In this document: positions 16,592 to 22,986 of the stretch, one piece after another
How the letters are laid out: the number at the start of each line of letters is the position of its first letter
How positions within the stretch are numbered: position 1 is the first letter of the stretch
Assembly: GCA_964022115.1 (NCBI GenBank)
Contig: CAXIBC010000046.1
Location: 1-23,036 of the forward strand
Origin: Oleispira sp964022115
GTDB taxonomy: Bacteria > Pseudomonadota > Gammaproteobacteria > Pseudomonadales > Oceanobacteraceae
Direction: 5' to 3'
Length of the DNA: 23,036 bases
The notes under the pieces: generated by a model
The model's input: the letters and a program-made list of their open reading frames with translations, nothing else
Told to the model about the DNA's origin: nothing
Databases searched by the model: none
Translations under genes and position numbers: made by a program

Positions 16592-16811
16592 TTTTGCAGT
16601 TCTCTTGGTATAGCTTCATTTGAACACTGCAGATCAATGAAGATTTAAATTTAGCATTACCTTTACGTTAACGTAAACTATGGCGGAGATCCAGTCTCGG
16701 TTTTATGTTGGAAATTGTTACATCGATTAGCGGCGATTGCTGAGTAGGACTAATCTAGTTTGAACAAGTGATAAATAATAGATTGCTAGTAGAGTGAGTA
16801 GGGTCGTAATA
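16592..16811. promoter_or_regulatory. Divergent region between liuR and the small plus-strand gene
   Basis: This 220 bp stretch without a gene contains the LiuR palindrome (16662-16677) and the 70-bp AT-rich liuR leader. It must also hold the promoter of the small plus-strand gene, for which I see no confident boxes. Confidence 0.45.
16662..16677 (-). promoter_or_regulatory. LiuR operator, perfect palindrome TTTACGTTAACGTAAA
   Basis: A 16-bp perfect palindrome lies upstream of liuR. Its TTTACG/CGTAAA arms resemble the consensus described for LiuR regulons in gammaproteobacteria (from memory of the family). On the minus strand, TTTACG-N18-TAAATT can be read as an over-long promoter with the operator covering the -35 and spacer, the geometry MerR regulators use. 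The promoter reading is weaker than the palindrome itself. Confidence 0.8.
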
Positions 16812-17117
16812 ATGATTAAGGTCATCGCTCAATATGAAAAAAGTGCCTTTTTAACAGGTCTAGTAGTGATGGCGTTATTATTAACCTTTATTCGACCAAT
16901 GAATGCTTATGGCAGCCTAGATAAAAACACGAGTTGGGATAATGGCTGGCAATATCCCTCTGAGCAGAGTTTAGAGAGTGCTGATTTCGCCTTACATGTT
17001 AAGCGTTTGTGTTTAAATCAGGTACAAGAAGATGATCTTGATGCTGAGTATGTTCAGCAGTACTTACTTGAGTGTGCGGCCGATTATGGGGTATTTAATT
17101 TAGCCGCTAAGCGCTGA
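16812..17117 (+). CDS. Small hypothetical protein with one N-terminal membrane helix
   Basis: I do not recognise this 101-residue protein. It has a hydrophobic segment at about residues 11-28 (SAFLTGLVVMALLLTFI) after a short basic N-terminus. It could be an uncleaved anchor or a signal peptide ending near NAYG, leaving a soluble acidic part of about 65 residues with Trp-Asn-Trp aromatic character (WDNGWQYPSEQS) and two cysteines (CLNQ... and LECAADYG) that could form a disulfide in the periplasm. The ATG at 16812 has TAGGG 8 nt upstream, so I prefer it over the in-frame GTG at 16794. It is divergent from the liu operon and has no operon partner. Confidence 0.6.
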   Translation: MIKVIAQYEKSAFLTGLVVMALLLTFIRPMNAYGSLDKNTSWDNGWQYPSEQSLESADFALHVKRLCLNQVQEDDLDAEYVQQYLLECAADYGVFNLAAKR

Positions 17118-17353
17118 TCATACCGACTGTCTATTTAGGTTATGGTCCTTTGCATTGATCCAAGGTCATTTCGGCCAGCTCAGCTTTCCAGACTTGCATC
17201 ATGTCCCTCTTAAGTACATCTGCTAATCGTAGTTTTGGGTCTGCCAATGAGATTCAATCCAATTAAACAATTGCTTGTTGACCAATCTGTTTGATGCAGT
17301 TAGTTTTTTCAAGCGGTAAATAATTTATTAGTGAAGTGATAAGGAAAACTGAA
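17118..17353. other. Intergenic stretch containing a broken small reading frame on the minus strand
   Basis: This is 236 bp between the small hypothetical gene and the GST gene. Most of it is taken up by a coding-like stretch on the opposite strand (see 17140-17312). The GST ribosome site AAGGA is at 17341-17345. No terminator is seen for the gene to the left. Confidence 0.5.
17140..17312 (-). pseudogene. Possible frameshifted small gene, about 57 codons
   Basis: Two abutting minus-strand frames both look like protein. The upstream frame, from the TTG at 17312, reads LKKLTASNRLVNKQLFNWIE then SHWQTQNYD and stops. The second frame reads ADPKLRLADVLKRDMMQVWK then AELAEMTLDQCKGP, stop TAA at 17140-17142. 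Joining them at the shared CATTGGCAGACCC by a one-base change would give a continuous, well-mixed polypeptide (SHWQ-DPKLRLADVLKR). That suggests a single-base deletion, a sequencing error or a real frameshift. I see no ribosome site before the TTG and recognise no family. The evidence is compositional only. Confidence 0.35.
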
Positions 17354-17980
17354 ATGAAACTCTATGATTACAAGATGGCACCTAGCCCACGTCGTGTTCG
17401 TATGTTTTTAGCGGAGAAAGGAATTTCGTATACACAAGCAGGTATCGAAATAGTGAATGTGGATATTGCTAAAGGTGAATCTTTTAATGAGGAGTTTCGC
17501 AAGATAAGCCCTTATGGTGGTTTGCCGGTATTAGAGCTGGATGATGGTGATTATATTAGCGAATCTATGGCCATTAGTCGTTATTTTGAGGAGCTTTATC
17601 CTAATAATCCTTTATTTGGCACGGATGCAAAAAGTAAAGCGGTCATCGAGATGTGGAATCGACGCATAGAGCTTAATCTGTATCTTGCTATCGCGTTGTC
17701 TTTTCGTCATAGCAACCCTATGTGGCAAGCGGTAACCAAACAGGTCGCAGAGTTTTCAGTAGTGAGCGCTGACAATGCGGATAAGCAGATTCATAAATTA
17801 AATAAACACTTAGCTAATTCTAAATACATAGCTGGGGATGAATTCTCGGTGGCGGATATTACCGCCTTATGTGCGATTGATTTTGCGAAAGTGATCAAGC
17901 GTCGTATTGATGAAGAAAAGCATCCTCATTTAGCGCGCTGGTACGAGTTGGTGAGTGCGAGGCCGTCTGCTCAGACATAG
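17354..17980 (+). CDS. Glutathione S-transferase family protein
   Basis: This is a cytoplasmic GST of 208 residues. The N-terminal thioredoxin-like domain (1-80) has the cis-proline motif GLPVL (Pro58) and the glutathione-contacting Glu70-Ser71 in ISESMAISRYFEE; Ser11 in MAPSPRRVRM is the likely catalytic-position residue, with no Cys or Tyr there. The all-helical C-terminal domain includes the N-capping/hydrophobic staple region GDEFSVADITAL. The start is the ATG at 17354 with AAGGA 8 nt upstream; an in-frame ATA at 17336 is not needed. The substrate is unknown. It stands alone on the plus strand and converges with the hydrolase gene at 18063. Its stop codon is inside an 18-bp tandem repeat. 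Confidence 0.92.
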   Translation: MKLYDYKMAPSPRRVRMFLAEKGISYTQAGIEIVNVDIAKGESFNEEFRKISPYGGLPVLELDDGDYISESMAISRYFEELYPNNPLFGTDAKSKAVIEMWNRRIELNLYLAIALSFRHSNPMWQAVTKQVAEFSVVSADNADKQIHKLNKHLANSKYIAGDEFSVADITALCAIDFAKVIKRRIDEEKHPHLARWYELVSARPSAQT

Positions 17981-18034
17981 TTTACTGCTCAGACATAGTT
18001 TACTGCTCAGACATAGTTTACTGCGCAGGTCTAA
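17967..18034 (+). repeat. 18-bp tandem repeat spanning the GST stop codon
   Basis: The unit TTTACTGCTCAGACATAG is present exactly at 17981-17998 and 17999-18016. The last 14 bases of the unit are the end of the gene itself (17967-17980), and a decayed copy, TTTACTGCGCAGGTCTAA, is at 18017-18034. Every copy ends in a stop codon in frame with the gene: TAG 17978-17980, 17996-17998 and 18014-18016, then TAA 18032-18034. Confidence 0.97.
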
Positions 18035-18062
18035 CTTGCTGGCAATTGCTACTTATCTTGCG

Positions 18063-19199
18063 CTATTGAAACCAGGTCTCACCAATTCCCATCGCTTGAA
18101 ACCGCTCTGCATTAAAACCATTTTTGTGTAGGGCATTTTCCAATGCCTTTGGCGGTTCATCAACTGGCTCAGCGGTTAATACAAAAGTATTCCAATGAAT
18201 GCCAAAGGCTGATTTGGCGTTAATATCTTTAAAAATCTCAACCGCATCCAATGGATTCACATGTTGAAATTTCATAAACCAACGGGGTTCATAAGCGCCA
18301 ATAGGAATCATAGCCAAATCCACTTCAGCTAGTGACTGGCCAATCTCTTTAAATTGATATTTATTATAGGCTGTATCACCGCCAAACCATGCGGTGAAAC
18401 GTTTGTTATTCTCAGACTCTGGCCAGATAAACGCCCACGAAGCCCAGAGGCTTTCATTAGTATCAAATAGGCTTCTACGTGACCAATGCTGGCTCGGTTG
18501 AGCCTGAATAGTGAGGTCTCCTAGCTCAAATTTTTGCCACCAATCCATTTCGTGGATGTTAGAGATATCGTATTGCGCAAACCATGGCTTTAACCCTAAT
18601 GGCACTAACCAAAGAGGTTGAGTACCATTAATGTTTTTTACAAACTTCGCACTGGTCAGTGCTTTCACTGAGTCGACGTCTAGGTGATCGTAATGGTTGT
18701 GAGAGATCACAATGATATCAATATTGGGCAGTTGCTCTATAGAAAGAGCAGGAGGTGTATAGCGCTTAGGGCCGATACTCTGTGAAAAAGAGGCGCGTTC
18801 AGAAAAAATCGGGTCCGTGAGAATATTGATGCCTCGGTATTGCAATAATACGGTCGAGTGACCAATCAGGGTAGCCTGGGCGATATCAAAGTTTGGATTA
18901 TGTATTTTTTCTAAATTAGCCGCTTGCCAATTTTGGCGATAATTCTCAGGCTCGGCTGGCCATTGCATGTCATCAAATAAACGTGCTTTTAAAAAAGCTA
19001 TAAAGCTAGGTTGAAAATCGGCCGGTAAATAGGGGTTACGAAATTTTCCCTTAATATGATGTGCTGGTGGTTTCTCTTGTGAGGCTAGGGCCACCACCTT
19101 TTCTGAAGAGCTTGACTCTAAAGCCATTAACTCTAGCGGTATAAGCAGGCTTAAAATGAGCAGGCTATGGTGTAAGCCGCTACGCCATAGGGTATTCAT
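18063..19199 (-). CDS. Secreted metallo-beta-lactamase-fold hydrolase, NAPE-PLD/UlaG-like
   Basis: This is a 378-residue protein with an N-terminal hydrophobic signal (about residues 10-26, SLLILSLLIPLELMA), so it is probably periplasmic or lipid-facing. The metal motif HNHYDH is at 167-172, preceded by LIGHSTVLLQYRGINILTDP at 111-130, the sequence pattern of the beta-lactamase-2 group that includes N-acyl-phosphatidylethanolamine phospholipase D. Later metal positions are seen in WFGGDTAYNKY and FGIHWNTF. The reaction is likely hydrolysis of a phosphodiester or lactone, but the substrate cannot be fixed. It starts 3 bp after the crotonase gene. Its AGAGG directly abuts the ATG, unusually close, so initiation may rely on coupling. 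Confidence 0.87.
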   Translation of the reverse strand: MNTLWRSGLHHSLLILSLLIPLELMALESSSSEKVVALASQEKPPAHHIKGKFRNPYLPADFQPSFIAFLKARLFDDMQWPAEPENYRQNWQAANLEKIHNPNFDIAQATLIGHSTVLLQYRGINILTDPIFSERASFSQSIGPKRYTPPALSIEQLPNIDIIVISHNHYDHLDVDSVKALTSAKFVKNINGTQPLWLVPLGLKPWFAQYDISNIHEMDWWQKFELGDLTIQAQPSQHWSRRSLFDTNESLWASWAFIWPESENNKRFTAWFGGDTAYNKYQFKEIGQSLAEVDLAMIPIGAYEPRWFMKFQHVNPLDAVEIFKDINAKSAFGIHWNTFVLTAEPVDEPPKALENALHKNGFNAERFQAMGIGETWFQ

Positions 19200-19202
19200 C
19201 CT

Positions 19203-20024
19203 CTATTGCCCTTTAAAGTTAGGTTTACGCTTTTCTAAGAAGGCATTAACGGCTTCAAGATGATCTTCCGTAGCGTGCATTTGAGCTTGTACCTTAGCGG
19301 ATTCATCGAGTAATTCAGCTAGCTCTAGGGTTTGTCCTAGTCGTAATAAACGTTTAGTCGCACGTATCACTTGCGGTGGGTTGCTGGCAATTTGCTGGGC
19401 CAGTTCATGCGCACGTTTTAGAAGATGTTCGTGCTCGACAACTTCTGAAACAAGATTCCACGCCATGGCTGTGGCGGCATCAATCATCTGTCCGGTTAAA
19501 GCCATTTGTGACGCCCGGCTAATACCAATGATTCGGGGTAAAAACCAAGCGCCACCATCACCCGGAATAATTCCGACTTTAATAAAACTTTCAGCAAATT
19601 TAGCTTTTTCTGAGGCAATGCGAATATCACACATGCAGGTTAGGTCGCAGCCAGCACCGACGGCAGGGCCATTCACGGCGGCAATTAGGGGGATTTCAAC
19701 TTGGCTTAAGGCTAAAGGAATTCTTTGGATGCCGTTACGATAGTTATCCGCAAGTTCATCACTCGAGCCTGCAAACATGCCGGTTTTATCACGCATGTCT
19801 TTAACATTACCACCAGAGCAAAATGCGCTGCCTGCACCGGTTAAGATGGCTACACGAATATCTTGATTTTGATTGAGTTCTTCACAGGCCGCAACAATGG
19901 CATCAATCATTTCATGCTCGGAAATTGAGTTGCGGGTTGCTGGTTGGTTTAGCGTAATCGTGGCAATGTGGTTTTCCACACTGAACTTAATCACCTTGAG
20001 CTTAAGCAGGTTGGTTGCTGGCAT
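19203..20024 (-). CDS. Crotonase-family protein (enoyl-CoA hydratase/isomerase) with atypical active site
   Basis: This is a cytoplasmic crotonase-fold protein of 273 residues. The oxyanion-hole motif GAGSAFCSGGNVKDM and the second glycine loop AAVNGPAVGAGCDLTCMCDI are clear. In hand alignment with rat crotonase, Glu144 is replaced by Asp (GCD) and the Glu164 position by Phe (FAESFIKVG); the Glu two residues earlier may substitute. It may therefore be an isomerase, hydrolase or hydratase with another substrate. The C-terminus (NAFLEKRKPNFKGQ) is canonical. The start at 20024 has AAAGGAAG about 6 nt upstream. It lies 19 bp after queE and 3 bp before the hydrolase, so it is probably in one transcript with both. 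Confidence 0.9.
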   Translation of the reverse strand: MPATNLLKLKVIKFSVENHIATITLNQPATRNSISEHEMIDAIVAACEELNQNQDIRVAILTGAGSAFCSGGNVKDMRDKTGMFAGSSDELADNYRNGIQRIPLALSQVEIPLIAAVNGPAVGAGCDLTCMCDIRIASEKAKFAESFIKVGIIPGDGGAWFLPRIIGISRASQMALTGQMIDAATAMAWNLVSEVVEHEHLLKRAHELAQQIASNPPQVIRATKRLLRLGQTLELAELLDESAKVQAQMHATEDHLEAVNAFLEKRKPNFKGQ

Positions 20025-20043
20025 ATCACTTCCTTTGAGGAAA

Positions 20044-20742
20044 TTATTCTATACCCAGCATTTTATGAGTTTGTAGGCTTAACTTCCACTGCGGATGTTT
20101 GAGGCAATATTGGGTCGCCTTTTGAGTATTACTTTGTGATAAGCCTTGATGTGCGTCGGAGGCAATATAATCTAAGGATGCATCCGCCATAGGTTGCAAG
20201 TATCGATGAGTCGCTTGTACGTGCTCGAAAGATTCGGGCATGGCTAAGGCTTGTGGGTATACCAGTTTTAATTCATCGCACTCAATTAATACCAGCTCTG
20301 CGTCGGCTTTTGGGCTTAAACAAATCCAATCAAGGCCTTCTGGAGCCGGCAGGGTGCCGTTGGTTTCAACGGCAACTTCAAAACCATAATCATGCATGAG
20401 GTCGATTAATGGCTCATCAAGTTGAAGAAGCGGCTCACCGCCGGTGCAGACAATATAAGGGCTACCTTGCTGATGATCTTTGTTTTTGGGGCTTGGATTC
20501 CCTGGCCACAAGGTAGAAATAAGCTGCACTAACTCTTCAGCAGAATAGATGCCACCATTTTCACCATCGGTGCCAACAAAGTCAGTATCGCAGAAATCAC
20601 AGATCGCTTGGCGGCGAGACTCTTCTTTACCATTCCACAAGTTACACTTACTGAAACGGCAGAAAACAGAAGGGCGGCCCGCTTGAGCGCCTTCGCCTTG
20701 CAGGGTGTAGAAAATCTCTTTTATGCGATACGTTTTGTTCAT
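20044..20742 (-). CDS. queE: 7-carboxy-7-deazaguanine synthase (radical SAM)
   Basis: It converts 6-carboxy-tetrahydropterin to 7-carboxy-7-deazaguanine, a step to preQ0 and queuosine. It has 232 residues. The iron-sulfur cysteines are Cys33, Cys48 and Cys51, giving the CX14CX2C spacing known in one QueE group rather than the classical CX3CX2C. The N-terminal IFYTLQGEGAQAGRPSVF and the SAM-contacting CTGGEP at 99-104 are clear, as is VETNGT. It follows queC by 31 bp. No queD or queF is in the window. Confidence 0.96.
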   Translation of the reverse strand: MNKTYRIKEIFYTLQGEGAQAGRPSVFCRFSKCNLWNGKEESRRQAICDFCDTDFVGTDGENGGIYSAEELVQLISTLWPGNPSPKNKDHQQGSPYIVCTGGEPLLQLDEPLIDLMHDYGFEVAVETNGTLPAPEGLDWICLSPKADAELVLIECDELKLVYPQALAMPESFEHVQATHRYLQPMADASLDYIASDAHQGLSQSNTQKATQYCLKHPQWKLSLQTHKMLGIE

Positions 20743-20773
20743 TATGACTTTATTTATTTAATTGAGTATTGGG

Positions 20774-21475
20774 CTATTGAACTTCATAAGCCAGTGGATC
20801 GGTTGTCTTGTTAATTGCAAACGCTTCAAGGCGTTCTACACAAGAGCCACATTTGCCACACGCTTTTTCACGGCCATTATAACAGGTCCAGGTTTTTCCG
20901 TAGTCTAAACCCATTTTCAAACCATCGGCTAATATTTCATTTTTATCGCTATTCAGATAAGGCGTTACAATATCGACAGGCTCGTAGTTTGCTAGTTTAG
21001 CAACCTTATTCATTGCTAGGACGAAGTCAGGGCGACAATCTGGATAAATAGCATGATCGCCAGAATGAGCACCGTAAAATACTTTATTAGCACCAATATC
21101 TACGGCATAACCAATCGCCAGGGATAATAGAATCATATTTCGGTTTGGCACCACAGTCGATTTCATATTAGCCGACTCATAATGACCTTCAGGGATTTCA
21201 ATGTCTGAAGTCAAAGAAGAGCTTTGTAATAACTGGTTGATCGCAGTGATGTCGATGATCTTGTGTTTGATGTCTAGCGCTTTGCAAGCGTTACTGGCAA
21301 ATACAATTTCTTTATCGTGTTTTTGCCCATAATCAAAGGTTAGCGCGTAAAGATCATAACCTTCGGCTTTTGCCTTGTTCAAAATGGTATAAGAATCCAT
21401 ACCACCAGAGTAGATTACAACGGCTTTAGGCTTGCCTTGTGTCTCAGAAGGTTGAGAAATGGGGTTGTCAGACAT
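20774..21475 (-). CDS. queC: 7-cyano-7-deazaguanine (preQ0) synthase
   Basis: It makes preQ0 from 7-carboxy-7-deazaguanine, ammonia and ATP. It has 233 residues. The ATP-pyrophosphatase P-loop SGGMDS is at 23-28. The zinc cysteines are in WTCYNGREKACGKCGSC, four in all. YGAHSGDHAIYPDCRP is a QueC signature. I chose the ATG at 21475 (MSDNPISQ), with GTGAG about 8 nt upstream, over the in-frame GTG at 21487. It is the first gene of a run queC-queE-crotonase-hydrolase on the minus strand. Confidence 0.96.
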   Translation of the reverse strand: MSDNPISQPSETQGKPKAVVIYSGGMDSYTILNKAKAEGYDLYALTFDYGQKHDKEIVFASNACKALDIKHKIIDITAINQLLQSSSLTSDIEIPEGHYESANMKSTVVPNRNMILLSLAIGYAVDIGANKVFYGAHSGDHAIYPDCRPDFVLAMNKVAKLANYEPVDIVTPYLNSDKNEILADGLKMGLDYGKTWTCYNGREKACGKCGSCVERLEAFAINKTTDPLAYEVQ

Positions 21476-21531
21476 AAGAAATCTCACTGCTTAACTAGAT
21501 AGTTGACTGTTTGGATAAGAAAGACTGGCCA

Positions 21532-21537
21532 TTATAC
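21532..21537 (-). promoter_or_regulatory. Candidate queC promoter -10 box
   Basis: On the minus strand, TATAAT lies about 57 bp upstream of the queC start. The best -35 is poor (TGGCAA at 16-bp spacing, 21554-21559) and overlaps the dyad TGGCAA-N6-TTGCCA (21541-21558). The exact -10 match is the main support. Confidence 0.5.
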
Positions 21538-21540
21538 AGT

Positions 21541-21610
21541 TGGCAATCATTTTTGCCATTCTACTACATCTCTGCGGTATCTGTTCATCTTGGGGCAATT
21601 GTAGTAGAAT
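21541..21610. promoter_or_regulatory. Dyad elements in the queC/argG divergent region
   Basis: Two symmetrical elements are present. TGGCAA (21541-21546) and TTGCCA (21553-21558) are 6 bp apart. ATTCTACTACA (21558-21568) and TGTAGTAGAAT (21600-21610) form a perfect 11-bp inverted repeat with a 31-bp spacer. The right arm ends in TAGAAT, a possible -10 for argG (TGTTCA-N17-TAGAAT). These are likely regulatory, but the factor is unknown; I do not see a convincing ArgR box pair. Confidence 0.45.
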
Positions 21611-21653
21611 TTGCGCCCTTAAATTTGTATTTCATACTCCCAAATTCAATCCC

Positions 21654-21670
21654 CAACTCAATATGAGTTG
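21654..21670 (+). other. Small hairpin in the argG leader
   Basis: CAACTCA-ATA-TGAGTTG is a perfect 7-bp stem with a 3-nt loop, ending 6 nt before the argG ribosome site CGAGAG (21677-21682). No U-tract follows, so it is not a terminator. It may affect translation initiation or mRNA 5' stability (inference). Confidence 0.45.
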
Positions 21671-21689
21671 TAATAACGAGAGCATGCAT

Positions 21690-22913
21690 ATGTCTGACAT
21701 CAAAAAAGTGGTGTTGGCGTACTCCGGTGGTCTGGATACGTCGGTAATTGTTAAATGGTTGCAAGAAGAATATAACTGCGAAGTTGTAACCTTCACTGCT
21801 GACCTTGGTCAGGGCGAAGAAGTTGAGCCAGCGCGTGCTAAAGCAGAAGCGTTAGGTATCAAAGAAATTTACATCGATGATTTGCGTGAAGAATATGCAC
21901 GTGACTTCGTTTTCCCAATGTTCCGCGCGAATACTATTTATGAAGGTGAATACCTTCTAGGTACGTCGATTGCTCGTCCTTTAATCGCTAAGCGTTTAAT
22001 CGAAATCGCTAATGAAACCGGTGCTGATGCCATCTCTCACGGCGCTACTGGTAAAGGTAACGACCAAGTACGTTTCGAGCTAGGTGCTTATGCCCTTAAG
22101 CCAGGCGTTCAGGTAATTGCGCCTTGGCGTGAGTGGGACTTATCGTCTCGCGAATCTTTAATGGCGTATTGCGATAAGCACGGCATTGAAGTTGAAAAGA
22201 AAAAAGGCAAGAAGTCTCCTTATTCTATGGATGCTAACTTGCTGCACATCTCTTACGAAGGCGACATTCTAGAAGATCCTTGGAATGAACCAGAAGAAGA
22301 CATGTGGTTGTGGACTAAATCTCCAGAAAACGCACCTGATGAGCCTACTTATTTAACCCTTACCTTTAAAAACGGTGATGTTGTTGCAATCGATGGTATT
22401 GATAAGACCCCTGCGACTGTGATGGAAGAGCTAAACAAGGTAGCGGGTGAAAACGGTATTGGTCGTGTTGATATCGTAGAAAACCGTTATGTGGGCATGA
22501 AAGCTCGTGGTTGTTACGAAACCCCAGCCGGTACTGTGTTATTAAAAGCACACCGTGCAATTGAGTCTATTACTCTAGATCGCGAAGCGGCTCACCTTAA
22601 AGATGAGTTAATGCCTAAGTACGCCAACCTTATCTATAACGGATACTGGTGGTCTCCTGAGCGTGAAATGTTGCAAGCGGCCATTGATAATACGCAAAAG
22701 GTTGTTAACGGTGATGTTCGTCTTAAGCTTTATAAAGGGAACGTGATTGTTGTTGGACGTCAGTCTGAAGACAGCTTATTCGACGAAGCCATTGCTACGT
22801 TTGAAGACGACGCTGGCGCATACGATCAGAAAGACGCAGCAGGCTTCATTAAGTTGAATGCTTTACGTCTACGTACGGCTGCTAAGAAAGGTCGTAATCC
22901 TTTAGATAAATAG
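21690..22913 (+). CDS. argG: Argininosuccinate synthase
   Basis: It condenses citrulline and aspartate with ATP to argininosuccinate in arginine synthesis. It has 407 residues, the normal length of the roughly 400-residue type. The N-terminal VVLAYSGGLDTSVIVKWL contains the ATP P-loop SGGLDTS at 12-18. Further family motifs are SHGATGKGNDQVRFEL, APWREWDLSSRE and YSMDANLLHISYEG. I chose the ATG at 21690 (MSDIKK), which sits 7 nt from CGAGAG. The ATG at 21684 is too close to the ribosome site, and the longer frame from 21540 includes the promoter region. The stop is in a near-repeat and a strong terminator follows. Confidence 0.97.
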   Translation: MSDIKKVVLAYSGGLDTSVIVKWLQEEYNCEVVTFTADLGQGEEVEPARAKAEALGIKEIYIDDLREEYARDFVFPMFRANTIYEGEYLLGTSIARPLIAKRLIEIANETGADAISHGATGKGNDQVRFELGAYALKPGVQVIAPWREWDLSSRESLMAYCDKHGIEVEKKKGKKSPYSMDANLLHISYEGDILEDPWNEPEEDMWLWTKSPENAPDEPTYLTLTFKNGDVVAIDGIDKTPATVMEELNKVAGENGIGRVDIVENRYVGMKARGCYETPAGTVLLKAHRAIESITLDREAAHLKDELMPKYANLIYNGYWWSPEREMLQAAIDNTQKVVNGDVRLKLYKGNVIVVGRQSEDSLFDEAIATFEDDAGAYDQKDAAGFIKLNALRLRTAAKKGRNPLDK

Positions 22914-22929
22914 TCTTTGGACAAATAAT
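22900..22929 (+). repeat. 15-bp near-tandem repeat spanning the argG stop codon
   Basis: CTTTAGATAAATAGT (22900-22914) is followed by CTTTGGACAAATAAT (22915-22929), 12 of 15 identical. The first copy encodes the terminal Leu-Asp-Lys-stop. The second, in the same frame, also reads Leu-Asp-Lys-stop (TAA 22926-22928), so the differences are synonymous in both Leu and Asp codons and the stop is kept. Confidence 0.75.
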
Positions 22930-22952
22930 CTTAAAGAATCGACTTTTAAAAG

Positions 22953-22986
22953 AAACCGCTTCATAGCAATATGAAGCGGTTTTTTT
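22953..22986 (+). terminator. Rho-independent terminator of argG
   Basis: A 13-bp perfect stem (22953-22965 with 22970-22982) is closed by a GCAA tetraloop and followed by a T-run to 22986. Very strong. The 50 bp to the right edge show no recognisable feature. Confidence 0.95.

Noticed and set aside
21476..21531. preQ1 riboswitch in the queC leader
   Set aside because: The leader is only about 55 nt and I could not build the required pseudoknot or the conserved aptamer core; queC is also upstream in the pathway and often lacks one.
21540..21689. N-terminal extension of argG with a hydrophobic, cysteine-rich start
   Set aside because: The stretch contains the promoter-like and dyad elements; the start at 21690 has a correctly spaced ribosome site and normal ArgG length.
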